Part shown: positions 1 to 8,875 of the stretch, piece after piece
How the letters are laid out: each line of letters starts with the position of its first letter
Numbering within the stretch: the stretch's first letter is position 1
Source of the DNA: Larix sibirica
Lineage: Eukaryota; Streptophyta; Pinopsida; Pinales; Pinaceae
Direction: 5' to 3'
DNA: 23,987 nt
NCBI GenBank assembly: GCA_004151065.3
Contig: NWUY0300006408.1
Location: 1-23,987, forward strand
The notes under the pieces: model-generated
Databases searched by the model: none
What the model was told of the DNA's origin: nothing
What the model saw: the letters and a program-made list of their open reading frames with translations, nothing else
Translations under genes and position numbers: made by a program

Positions 1-4
1 TGAG

Positions 5-232
5 TTAATTTCTGGTAGTCAGCTGTCTGTTGTGGTCTACCCCAAGCCATAGTGAGTTTTCTCTAATACAAATGCGCATATCTTCCTTGATACTAACATG
101 CTTCACCACATATGTTAGCAGGGTTTGCATAGGAACCCCATGTGGAATCTAGGGGAAGTAGGGAGAATCTTGGTCCATGGTAGATAATATGAGAATGAAA
201 TAAACATCCTCTTTTGTGGCTTTGTACCGCAT
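5..232 (-). other. Possible decayed coding remnant, unrecognised
   Basis: On the minus strand a reading frame runs from an ATG at 232-230 to a TAA at 7-5, about 75 codons with one internal stop. Its composition looks protein-like (residues near the start read KATKEDVYFIL), but I cannot assign a family. The frame could continue off the left edge or have been broken upstream, where a stop lies just before the ATG. It may be a remnant of a transposon or host gene, or chance in AT-rich DNA. The rest of 1-547 shows nothing I can name. Confidence 0.15.
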
Positions 233-549
233 TTTTTACCCAACCTTAAATGTTTCTCGACTTTAATCCCAATAATGAATCAATTGGATCATAAATTCAT
301 TGTTCCTCTTAAGGGATATAGCCTCTTTATAAAATTTGAGGAAGTCAACATCTATAAAATAAGAAATCATTTCTTATTAAATAATATGTGGTAATATATC
401 CCATTCTCTCTTAATATATCTCACTCTCTCTTATGTGACAATAAAGGAAACGCCATCAATCAATTCACTGGTTGAACTTCATTAGAAAAATCAATGCTTA
501 AATAATAGGAGAACATCATAATTCCAAGACAATTACTGATATAGATGTC

Positions 550-860
550 ATGGTGTTCTGACATGGACAATATGCATCACACATGGTGCATCCAACAATG
601 TACCAAAAAATTTGGTGCACACTAGTGATCTGATGTAGTCTCCTTTGTCATAGATGGTGCATCTAGTCATCCTAAAGGCCTTGGGTAATGCATTTTCACT
701 ACTCCATTTTCCATCTAGTGTGTTCAGGATGACTATATGCCATGTGTATAATGAGCGGGGATATGCACCGAACACCAACAATTTGGCATGTGTGTCAGTG
801 TTTGCCTCTCACGTCAGTAATAGTGAATCCTATCAACATATACACGCCAATTTTAATTAA
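550..860. repeat. Weak imperfect fold-back sequence
   Basis: The left arm ending near 673 and the right arm starting at 726 are inverted relative to each other. The core is 14 of 15 matched bases (AGGATGACTA then ATGC), and similarity decays outward over about 45 bp. As a result, short frames on the two strands encode similar peptides: FRMT followed by a C, a Y and a GY or GDY ending. Repeated TGGTGCA/TGCACC words lie further out. This could be a decayed MITE. No target-site duplication was found, so the limits are approximate. Confidence 0.3.
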
Positions 861-2377
861 ATTATTCATTGTGCTTATTCTAACGGGATGCTCCACATAT
901 TTCAATGTGGGGAACACACACTAGAAATCATATTACTTGTTATGCATGTTGGTGTGCATATGACATACCTCCATCAATGTTTCTAGTCAATAAATTAGCA
1001 AACCAAGAAATCCACAACCAAATATGGCTTCTTTCATCAATGCATTAACATTGACTTGGTGTATCATTGACGATGAGGGATAATGATCAAATTCAAATGG
1101 TATACATTCATGCTACCCTTCCACTATGAAAAGTTACAAATATATGTACTTCAATTCAATTGACAATAGTAAATTATGGATACATTTAAAAAACATTCTA
1201 TATAAAAAAAACCTTCTATTCTTTTACAATGTTAAAAGTTAATGAACAACAAAAAAAAAAGATAGCTAGTGGTTTTAATAGAAAGCAATTATAAGCTTAC
1301 TTTGTAATTTCATATGTAACTTGATGACATGTTATATGTATGTTAAAAATTAATAAAATTCATAAGCACTTAGATACACTTGTTTTCATTGAAAGAATTT
1401 GAAAGTGTTATAAATGTAATATAAATATTTGGAGGCAAATGAAAGACCATTTCACTATAAATAACAGGAATACAGTGAAAGACAACAATAGATAAAGATT
1501 CATATAATTAGGAAAGAGGGATTGATCAATTTGGAGAACATAGGAATGAGAATTTGATGGTGCAAAAATTTGAACAAACAACTCACAATTCTCACTACTG
1601 TAATTTCAATTTTAGGATTTGTGATGTTTATAAGGTCCATTTCATGCAAGTTTATATCTAAAGTTAATCAATAACATATAGTTAGTAAATTTCATTCAGC
1701 TTAATATAATTTTCTTAATCCTAAACAAGCTCATTAGCATAATTTTATTTGAAACAAAGAAAAACCATGCATTAACAATACCAAAAAATGACTATTAGAT
1801 ACTTTTAGAGACATGGAATATGTCAACATGAAGAAAGAGAGAGTCCCTCAATTCCTTGGATTCATTCGATGTTTATTCTTATATCTTCAAAATTGTCATT
1901 AGGCCACACATTTGTAGTTAATCTTCCTTATACATGTCCAATGCCATTACAATTTAGACCTATAACCCTTGGCAAATTATTTTCATGTTGTTATGAGTCA
2001 AGGACAAAGGAAATGTCCTTATGGTGAGTGTGGAATCTAAACAAATTAAGTATGGACACTAAATGTGATGCCAATTGTCATATTGATAAGGAAAAACAAT
2101 GCTCATAATACATGAATTCATGTGGGGATTGATAAAGACATTGTGTCCAAGCTTATGTGAGAAGATTTCATTTATGTGACACATAAAATGGTGCATATGA
2201 CAATACAGTGGTAGAATTATCAAGGCATGATATTTGTATGGTATTAATGTTGTAAAAGGGTAATGTATGGTATCAAGAAGTATATGAGAGCCAAAGAGAA
2301 TAGAGGTGATTTTAGTCTTTAGATGTCAAAGGGAAATAATGGGTGATGAATCCTGAATCTTTTTCATGATTCACATC
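861..2377. other. AT-rich DNA with no recognisable gene
   Basis: No frame on either strand gives a recognisable protein, and no RNA gene or element ends are seen. It contains A-runs (for example near 1205-1260) and simple AT-rich stretches typical of plant intergenic sequence. Confidence 0.5.
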
Positions 2378-2451
2378 CATGCTCATATAATATAGAATAT
2401 AATATAAAAGTACCATGCTCATATAATATAAAACATATAATATAAAAGTAC
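2378..2451. repeat. Two-copy tandem repeat of 36/38 bp
   Basis: Units start at 2378 and 2414 with CATGCTCATATAATATA and both end in ATAAAAGTAC. The second unit has 2 extra bases in its AT-rich middle. It is a local tandem duplication with no coding meaning that I can see. Confidence 0.85.
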
Positions 2452-2940
2452 AATATTCATTGAGGAACCAAGAATTAAGAGTTGAAACTAAGGACAATGA
2501 TGGGTTGTTGAAAAGTTGATTTTTTTAAAAATTTTATAATATTTGTCATTCTTCATAAATGACCAATGATTTCAAAATTTTGCATTATTTTGGAATGATG
2601 TTTTTTGAAATACCCTTCTAGCATAGGTTCATATCCCTTGAAAGAGATGAAAAAGGTTAATTTTGATCATTGGATCAGTATACTATGTATGAAAATTGTG
2701 TTTATGTGCATTTATTGCAATTATGACAATGGTCATCCTAACCATATAAATAAACCACATATTCGACATTAAATGAAGTTTCTTTCATTGGTATTTGAAG
2801 GTTGACGAGTTGCACTGATATCAATGCAAGGTATCGTACGCTGATGTTGGCATAATGAAATGCATGTGTGGCCATTCAAATTGAATACATCATTATAACA
2901 CTAATCATACCACACTTGATGTTTTCTTAGCATCATCACG
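2452..2940. other. AT-rich DNA with no recognisable gene
   Basis: No convincing reading frame, RNA gene or repeat was seen in this stretch between the 36-bp repeat and the MITE-like element. Confidence 0.45.
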
Positions 2941-3280
2941 ATTGGTGCATGTTGTGTTGCACCATCATCAAGCATGTGATAACTGACACTCAAATCGCCT
3001 TGGTATTCAAGCGACCAGTGAGGGGAAATTTTTCGGCAAGGCACAGTTCCACCCCTTCTGGTTATTTTTTGGAATTTCAATGATCTAGGTCGTCTTAAAA
3101 TGGGCCAAAACCCCTACGGCACAGTTCCATGGCATAGTTCCGCAGTAAATGGGGTGGAACTACGATTCCGCCAACTTTTATAACCGGATCTAGAGAACAA
3201 ATCGCTGGAAAAGCGGGGCGATTTGAGTGCCAGTTATCCCACGCCCCATCATCATGGTGCATTTCCCAAACCATACCAAT
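2941..3280. mobile_element. MITE-like element with long imperfect inverted arms
   Basis: The two ends are inverted copies of one another. ATTGGT at 2941 pairs with ACCAAT ending at 3280, GCACCAT at 2959-2965 pairs with ATGGTGC at 3254-3260, and a 22-bp block at 2978-2999 matches the reverse complement of 3217-3238 with one mismatch. Further in, AGTTCCACCCC near 3046 pairs with GGGGTGGAACT near 3153. The interior is more GC-rich than its surroundings. There is no transposase. Size (about 340 bp) and fold-back shape fit a non-autonomous DNA transposon or MITE. The flanks hold only a loose direct similarity (ATGTTTTCTTAGCAT to the left, ATGTTCTTTACAT to the right), so no target-site duplication is established and the superfamily is unknown. 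A minus-strand open frame over it is a by-product of the GC-rich arm. Confidence 0.6.
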
Positions 3281-3520
3281 ATGTTCTTTACATGCACTTA
3301 ATGCAGTGCACAAAAATTTGAAAAAATCAACAAACTCTACACTAAAAGTAGAAAAAAAAACCATCCAAATGTAAAGGAAGGCATAAAAAATAAAATTAAG
3401 TAGTTTTCTTCATGGTAAACACAGAATGGTCATGGAAATGCGAAAAATTGCTATGTATTTTTTATATATAATAAAATTGTGAATTCTAACCTATCTTAAA
3501 TCAAGAAGGGGATACGTTTG

Positions 3521-3757
3521 ACAATTTAGAAACCTATGTATTGAGTGAGGGTATAATGTATTGAGTGAGGGTATAATGGAACCAAACATTGTTACTTGGA
3601 AGGGAGGAAAGTACTATAGAATGATAAAAATATGAAGGGATCAAATTATACAATTTAGAAAGCAATGTATGTATTGAGATTGAGTGAGGGTATAATGGAA
3701 CCAAATATTATTGCTTGGAAGGGAGGAAAGCAATATAGAATGATAAAAATATGAAAA
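3521..3757. repeat. Two-copy degenerate tandem repeat of about 110-130 bp
   Basis: Units begin with ACAATTTAGAAA at 3521 and 3650. Both contain GAGTGAGGGTATAATG, then GGAACCAAA, GGAAGGGAGGAAAG and AGAATGATAAAAATATGAA in the same order. Inside the first unit a 20-bp block is itself duplicated (3539-3558 and 3559-3578), so there is a repeat within a repeat. The unit copies differ at several bases, so the duplication is old compared with the 9-kb duplication further right. Confidence 0.8.
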
Positions 3758-3939
3758 TTAGTTAAGGTGATTTTTTCACCCAAATCATGATGTGTCTTTA
3801 ATTTCAACATATTAGTGTGTTGTTTTGTATAGCTATTAGTGTGTTTAGATAATTAGGGTGCATTAAAGCATATTTTCTCATAAAAATCTCTACCCAACAT
3901 CTTTACTAGAGTAGATAAGGAAGAAGGAAATCTTGTAAA

Positions 3940-4469
3940 TCTTGTTTTCCTTGTAGTGTCATCACTTTTGTATTAGGTTAGTCAATACACTGCGAGATAT
4001 GCTCCCTTTTGAACTTGGTTGTATATTCTTGAATTCCTTGTCCTCGTCTCTTTTTAAGATGATGTCACTTAAACTCCTTATTCTTCATACCCCAGGAGAT
4101 AGAATCGTTTTTTAACAGTGACACTCCTTATTCTTCATACCTCGGGAGATAGAATCATTTTTTAACAAGTGTCTTAAACACTTCCAAGACTACAAATTTC
4201 TTCTTATTGGTAAGAAGTCTCTTCTGAGACAAATTTTTCCACCATAGTAGTAAAGATCAATCTAGTTTCATTGAGATAAATAATTTTTTTTGTGTTTATA
4301 AATCCATAAAAACTGAAAATAACTTCTAGATGCCTCAACCAATTAAACTTGGAGTATCAAGGTCCATATGACCGTCATAATACTTTATCTCCACTTTAGC
4401 TTTGAATTTGAAAAAGATTTTGGAAGTATGAGGGTCATCTTCCCGATGATAAGTCTTTTTCCTATCCAT
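3940..4469 (-). pseudogene. Decayed Ty3/gypsy-like retrotransposon gag
   Basis: Read on the minus strand from about 4469 down to 3940, frames broken by stops and shifts carry the order of motifs expected in the plant Retrotrans_gag domain: YYDGH (around 4370), LLWW (around 4240), FYLPRYEE (around 4145), and GQGIQEYTTKF (around 4025). In intact plant gag proteins the matching landmarks are a F/YDG motif, ALxWW, a FYPxGYEE-like block and a QxVQEYTxEF block. This is capsid-forming protein of an LTR retrotransposon. Several in-frame stops and a 50-bp internal duplication make it non-functional. A primer-site-like sequence lies 290 bp upstream on the same strand, which supports the orientation. 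No protease, RT or integrase follows within the window, so the element is truncated or its remainder has diverged beyond recognition. Confidence 0.6.
4073..4169. repeat. 50-bp tandem duplication inside the gag remnant
   Basis: ACTCCTTATTCTTCATACC starts at 4073 and again at 4123, followed in both by GGAGATAGAATC and a T-run with AACA. Three or so mismatches separate the units. A 50-bp unit is not a multiple of three, so it breaks the gag frame. Confidence 0.85.
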
Positions 4470-4757
4470 CTTGTGAGTCTTTTGTTTATCCCTTTATTTG
4501 CCAGAAGTTTCATATGGCTCCATCTTTAATCATGCTATCAACACTCAAACCAAATCAAGTAGCAAGTTTTCAATACATTCTAGTTGCCTCAACAAGTCCC
4601 TAAATCTAAGTTCACATTTGTTAATTTACTGGTCTTTACCATCTTAGTTCAACTTCGAGGATGAGTATGGGAAATTCTAGGAAACACTAGTTCTTGTCCT
4701 TCTGGATATATCCAAGTTTGGCCTTCACCATATAACACTTAGAAAAATAAGAAGTTC

Positions 4758-4769
4758 ACTTTGATACCA
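4758..4769 (-). other. Possible primer-binding site of an LTR retrotransposon
   Basis: The minus strand reads TGGTATCAAAGTG from 4769. The first eight bases and the following AG agree with the common plant PBS complementary to initiator methionine tRNA (TGGTATCAGAGC). A TG dinucleotide at 4778-4779 on the plus strand (CA on the minus strand) sits a few bases outside and could be the LTR edge. The decayed gag lies downstream on the same strand, in the expected order LTR, PBS, gag. The match is short and imperfect, so this is suggestive only. Confidence 0.4.
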
Positions 4770-4777
4770 AATTGATA

Positions 4778-5486
4778 TGTTTTCCAGTTGGCAAGCAAGA
4801 TCACCCAATATATCTACACCACAAATTTGCTAAACTAAAACAAATATGTGCATTGAAAATTCTAAACTAGATTTCTTTCATTTAAGAGTTTAACAAAATA
4901 AGAAATCATATACAATCAATCTCCAACATTCATCACATAGTGTACATTTATTTTTAAGGATAAACCTCTTCGAGAATAAGATCCAATTTATTACCAATCT
5001 TTAGAGAAATGTTGAACAATAGATATTTACATCTACAATCTTGCACATGCTTTAGGATTCCACAGCTTGGGTTGATGCATTTACAATCCATGGTATCTTT
5101 GGTAATGAAATCAAGGCCATTCTTTATTCTTTGTTCTATAACCAAACTCCAATTTTGGTTGTCATTCCCTCAGTCAAATTTCTTATTGAAACATCAAATC
5201 TACAGCTCTTTGGTTGTCTACCTTCTCTATCAATCAACCAAGCCTTCTCTATCATATTGTATGCCTTCTTATGGGCCAGCTCTAAGAATTGGTTATGGAA
5301 GTTGACTAGTGTGTCGACCATATTGAGGTTGACTATAGATTGAGGTTGACTATTGCCCATATGCTGATAACTTCTCTTGCATCCCTTTAGTTAAACAAGA
5401 GCTTGAATTTTGGTAATTGATGCCATTTGTCTAATCAGCAAGCTCTCATCATTAAATGAAAGGAAAATTTTAAGAATCCATATTTA
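4778..5486 (-). other. Possible LTR or unassigned sequence; no recognised gene
   Basis: If the primer-site call is right, the upstream LTR should lie here on the minus strand, but I could not find its outer edge or a second LTR. Minus-strand frames of 63 and 74 codons (4954-5145 and 5136-5360) overlap by 10 bases and look somewhat protein-like, but they match no family I know. The sequence GATTGAGGTTGACTAT occurs twice near 5320-5354, and its flank CATATGGGCAATAGT reappears in the opposite orientation at 5737. Confidence 0.25.
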
Positions 5487-5520
5487 TCTTAAAGTGTATA
5501 AACCTTGGCAAATCTTACTA
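5487..5520 (+). repeat. 34-bp word shared by both sides of the N
   Basis: The 34 bases starting TCTTAAAGTGTATAAACC occur here, again at 5591-5624 just after the N at 5583, and again at 14673-14706 after the second N. The spacing between the first two is 104 bp. The sequences after the word differ (ACAAG here, ATTCT after the N). The same word on both sides of an assembly gap suggests that the join was made at or near a repeat. Confidence 0.85.
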
Positions 5521-5582
5521 CAAGTTAAAATTCCATCTCCACAATTTATGATGATATTTTTGTAAAAATATTCAAATTTCTA

Positions 5583-5583
5583 N
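5583..5583. other. Single undetermined base, likely assembly join
   Basis: A lone N lies exactly one base before the start of the 9,081-bp unit. The equivalent base before the second unit (14665) is also N. Single Ns in these matched places look like gap placeholders and not sequencing ambiguity. Confidence 0.8.
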
Positions 5584-5740
5584 ATAATTTTCTTAAAGTG
5601 TATAAACCTTGGCAAATCTTACTAATTCTTAAATGATGACTATCCAACTAGCATATTATTTTTAACGAGGTTCCCCAACTACCATTTAATCAATGTTGTT
5701 TGTTAGATCTAATATGTCTCCCATCTTGGTCATCAACATA

Positions 5741-6115
5741 TGGGCAATAGTTGACCTCAATAACACAAGTTAGTAAACTTCCTTCACCATTGATCTTCTT
5801 TTATTTTATAGTTTTTCTTTGTTCATCTACTTGGTTCAATCAACTTTATGAGTTGATCTTACATGTGGGCAATAGTTGACCTCAATAACACGGGTTAGTA
5901 AACTTCCTTCACCATTGATCTTCTTTTATTTTATAGTTTTTCTTTGTTAATCTACTTGGTTCAATCAACTTTATGAGTTGATCTTACACATGGGCAATAA
6001 TTGACCTCAATAACACACATTAGTAAACTTCCTTCACCATTGATCTTCTTTTATTTTATAGTTTTTCTTTGTTAATCTACTTGGTTCAATCAACTTTGTT
6101 AGTTGATCATACATG
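5741..6115 (+). repeat. Three-copy 125-bp tandem repeat
   Basis: Units begin with TGGGCAATA at 5741, 5866 and 5991, a constant 125-bp spacing. Each contains TTGACCTCAATAACAC, then CTTCCTTCACCATTGATC, and ends with a small hairpin-forming ATCAACT...AGTTGAT. Units differ at few positions, mainly just after AACAC and at GTTCATC/GTTAATC, so amplification is fairly recent. The unit start is also found inverted at 5339-5363, outside the 9-kb duplication. No coding frame runs through the array. Confidence 0.95.
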
Positions 6116-6172
6116 CTATGTATATTTATCCAATTTCTATTCACTTGCCATTACATCATTAGTTCTAGTTAT

Positions 6173-6196
6173 CAGTTACATATTTATATGTAACTG
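6173..6196. repeat. Perfect 10-bp-stem inverted repeat
   Basis: CAGTTACATA, a four-base loop TTTA, then TATGTAACTG form a perfect hairpin. It sits in AT-rich DNA between the tandem array and the MYB fragment. It may be the end of a small element or chance; no role can be read from it. Confidence 0.8.
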
Positions 6197-6600
6197 ACAT
6201 TTTTACATATAAATTGTTAAAATTGCATAATTCAAATATATTAAGTGTTTAAGAGCAGAATCTACTTATATATTCAAAATTACAATTTGAAATATAAAAC
6301 CTGTAACTACCAAATATTATATAATAAACAGAGTTCTAAAATTACAATTTGAGACATAAGTAATTGCACATGGACCAGAGATTTTATAATAGGGTGGTGA
6401 TAGTAAAAAAAATATTTAAACTACTTCCACACCTTTTTAGAACAGTGAAATTTCCAAATTGAGCACATCCAGTACTGCTGCGACTAATACAGATAATGAA
6501 GTAACACGTATACACATGCAGAAGCCATGGCATATGCCATGCAGAAACATTAATATGTAAATGTTGGATTCTCTAGAAGTTTTTTTTTTTTTGGGAAATA
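6197..6600. other. AT-rich spacer with short repeats and a palindrome
   Basis: No gene is seen. AAAATTACAATTTGA occurs twice (near 6278 and 6338). ATGGCATATGCCAT at 6527-6540 is a perfect 14-base palindrome. A run of 13 Ts at 6580-6592 is an A-run on the minus strand, downstream of the MYB fragment. Confidence 0.5.
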
Positions 6601-6800
6601 TGTTAACATTTGTTATTAGGGAGAATTAAGTATGAATAGATTACATAATTAAAGTCTACTCCTAAGAAGCAAGTGCCACAAAAAGATTTGAACCATAATG
6701 AAAAAGGATATATGCGTTTCTCACATAATATTACAGATATTACAACACTCATAGAACTAATTTCCATCTCTGTGTGTTTATGTTGGTTACAGACTCTCTC

Positions 6801-6900
6801 GGCTGCCACAGCTGGTAAACATGATTTGATTCTGTTGTGCGCAATGACCCAGGCCCCCATGTTGGTGTGAGGCTTCTCACAGCACAGGAGATCTCCCCAT
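6801..6900 (-). pseudogene. R2R3-MYB transcription factor N-terminal fragment
   Basis: On the minus strand, from the ATG at 6900-6898, the sequence reads MGRSP and then, after one extra G, CCEKPHTNMGAW. This is the hallmark start of plant R2R3-MYB DNA-binding proteins, which normally runs MGRSPCCEK...TNKGAWTKEED. The extra base turns TGC TGT GAG into GTG CTG TGA, a premature stop. After GAW the acidic TKEED stretch is missing. LIAH-like and SLPxAA-like pieces of the first MYB repeat can still be seen down to about 6801, with the W-R core between them lost. Nothing of the second repeat follows. A minus-strand A-run at 6592-6580 lies some 200 bp downstream, which would fit a decayed retrocopy but is not proof. 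Known family role: nuclear transcription factor; here clearly dead. Confidence 0.7.
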
Positions 6901-7236
6901 GTTCACTAGACTGAAGTGCGATGCAAACGCTGCCCGAGTCTGAGTGAAATAGATAGAGCAAGTAATAATTACAGAAAGACGCCGTTATGGCGTACATTGT
7001 GGGGTGGGGTTTTTTAGTCACGTTTTGGTGTTGGTTTTTGGCGAGGTGGACAGTGATTGGTAGGGTTTTACAGCTAGTGTAAAATCCCTGGTAGTATACT
7101 GGGGTCTTTCATCCCTTTTAGTGCAGCGGGGTATTAGATGTTTTCCTCATTACCGGATTAGGTAGAGTTTTACAGGCATCTGTTAGTTTTGACCTCGTCG
7201 TATTTAGCTGAGGGCCACTTGGCTCTCGGTCTCAAC

Positions 7237-8875
7237 ATGGAGCACATGAATCCATACATTGGGAAAGCTTTAGATTCTGCAGACGTGATCTCCGATGAAC
7301 GGTGGGAAAGAGGCGGTATTCTGCAGCGGGACCATGTTTACTGGGAAATCTACTACCAACAGCAACCAGAACTTAAAGGAGTTACCAGGCATACGGAGGG
7401 GAACCTTGCACTCGGAAACCGACCATCACTGGTACTGGCGGTTTGTTGGCCTCTCCTTCACTGGCTTGGTTGGCAAATTTAGCTATAAGGCTATGAGGCG
7501 AGGAGAGATTGGGGAATGGGTGGCATCAGAATGGAAACCTCTCATTGGTTATAGCTCTGAGATATCTATATTATCCAGGGGAAGGTATGGCTTTATTTTT
7601 CAAAATGCTAAACATGCTACACTGATTTGAACAGGACGTGGTCATGGCAACCTCATGCTGAAAAGATGGCACTCAGCCTTCGACCCGTGCACAAAAAACA
7701 TTCATTTTAGACATATATGGGTTCTTATGCCATACTTTCCCATGGTTATGTGGTATCAGGAGGCTTTTGAAGCTGTTGGGAACCACCTTGGTAGGTTTCT
7801 TCACATTGAGGATGAGATTCTAAAGGGTATGGACAAGAGTGTTGGTAGGATGTTAGTAGAGATGGACATCACTAAGGGTTTCCTAGATAGCTTGGAGATT
7901 GAATGGAGAGGTAGCACTTCAGGATTTCGATTATTGGGGCATTCCATTTAGGTGTTCCAAGTGTTGGGAAGTGGGACATGTATGGAAGAACTGCACGAAT
8001 GTAATTGGTATTACATTTGATAGTGAGAAATCTTTTGAGAATTTTGGGATTGGACATCAAAGGATTGCAGTACCAGGGACGTGCTGGAGGTGGAGGAACA
8101 TGCGTCGACACTATCTGCTCAAGAGGTGGATGTATCATATTCGTGAGGCTGAAATTCGATCCTCGGTAAGTTAAAATTCATTGACCCTACACTTTTTCAT
8201 AGTTTAGATGAAGATGATATCAAACAAATCTCGAGCGGTACTTTTGCCTTGAAGATTACTAGGGATAATAGTCTTGGAGATGGAAATATGGATCCGGCGA
8301 ACTGTTCGAGGAGGGTTATGGACGACTCGACGACCCAAGCTGGAGATAAACTTAACCCTACATATTTGGGCACTACACAACCCTTGGAAGTACCGATCAG
8401 ACCCATGGAAATACTGTACAGGTTTGTGAGGACAATGTTGTATTATCGTTAAGGGGAAAGGAACATTTTCCCACAGTGATTTCTCCAGGGGTAGTTTATG
8501 AGGATACATGGGGGGTTGACCGGATGGAACGACACGAAAAACCAGTCACTGTCATATTGTAATGCTGTTAAAAGATATCAGATTCCAGTTTTCGTTGGTA
8601 CTATCCCTAAAGAGAACTTAGGGATTTTACCTGATGGGTCGTTCAAAGAAAACATAGATCCGATTAAGGAACCTCCTGGAACTGTTACGATTCCGAAAGG
8701 GGCCATTATGGCAGGGTTAGCTATAGAAATATCCCCTTTTAAAACGAGAAGTGCGAGGAAGGGCACCCATGGGAGCTTCCATAATACTACTGAGACTACA
8801 TCACTTGGAGAGTTAGCATTATCCAATGGACACCAGTCTCTTAGAGTTAACAAAGCCCTCACGAGGGAAAAATAA
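7237..8875 (+). pseudogene. LINE ORF1: DUF4283 and CCHC zinc-knuckle RNA-binding protein, broken
   Basis: The first ATG of the leading frame is at 7237 (MEHMNPY). Frame changes near 7420-7450 and 7905-7915 and a TGA at 7628-7630 break it. The pieces read in order: a DUF4283-like region (FVGLSFTGLVGKFS around 7440-7490, then a GRYGFIFQNA block and a EAFEAVGNHLGRFL block around 7770-7800), then GIPFRC followed by a perfect CX2CX4HX4C knuckle at 7953-7994 (C, C, H and C all kept). The tail from 8498 to 8875 is open, 125 codons, and rich in P, T and K. The expected role is binding the LINE RNA to form the RNP. Full span about 546 codons, normal for plant L1 ORF1. Its TAA stop shares its last A with the ORF2 ATG. 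Confidence 0.8.

Noticed and set aside
3095-3364. 89-codon minus-strand frame over the fold-back element
   Set aside because: It is explained by the GC-rich inverted arms; there is no recognisable protein family and it spans the element border.
5741-6115. CRISPR-like array from the regularly spaced repeats
   Set aside because: The units are contiguous 125-bp tandem copies with no distinct unique spacers, and the context is plant DNA.
6749-7021. 90-codon minus-strand open frame over the MYB fragment as a separate gene
   Set aside because: It is an out-of-frame read of the same stretch; the MYB signature lies in the alternate frame and the product matches nothing known to me.
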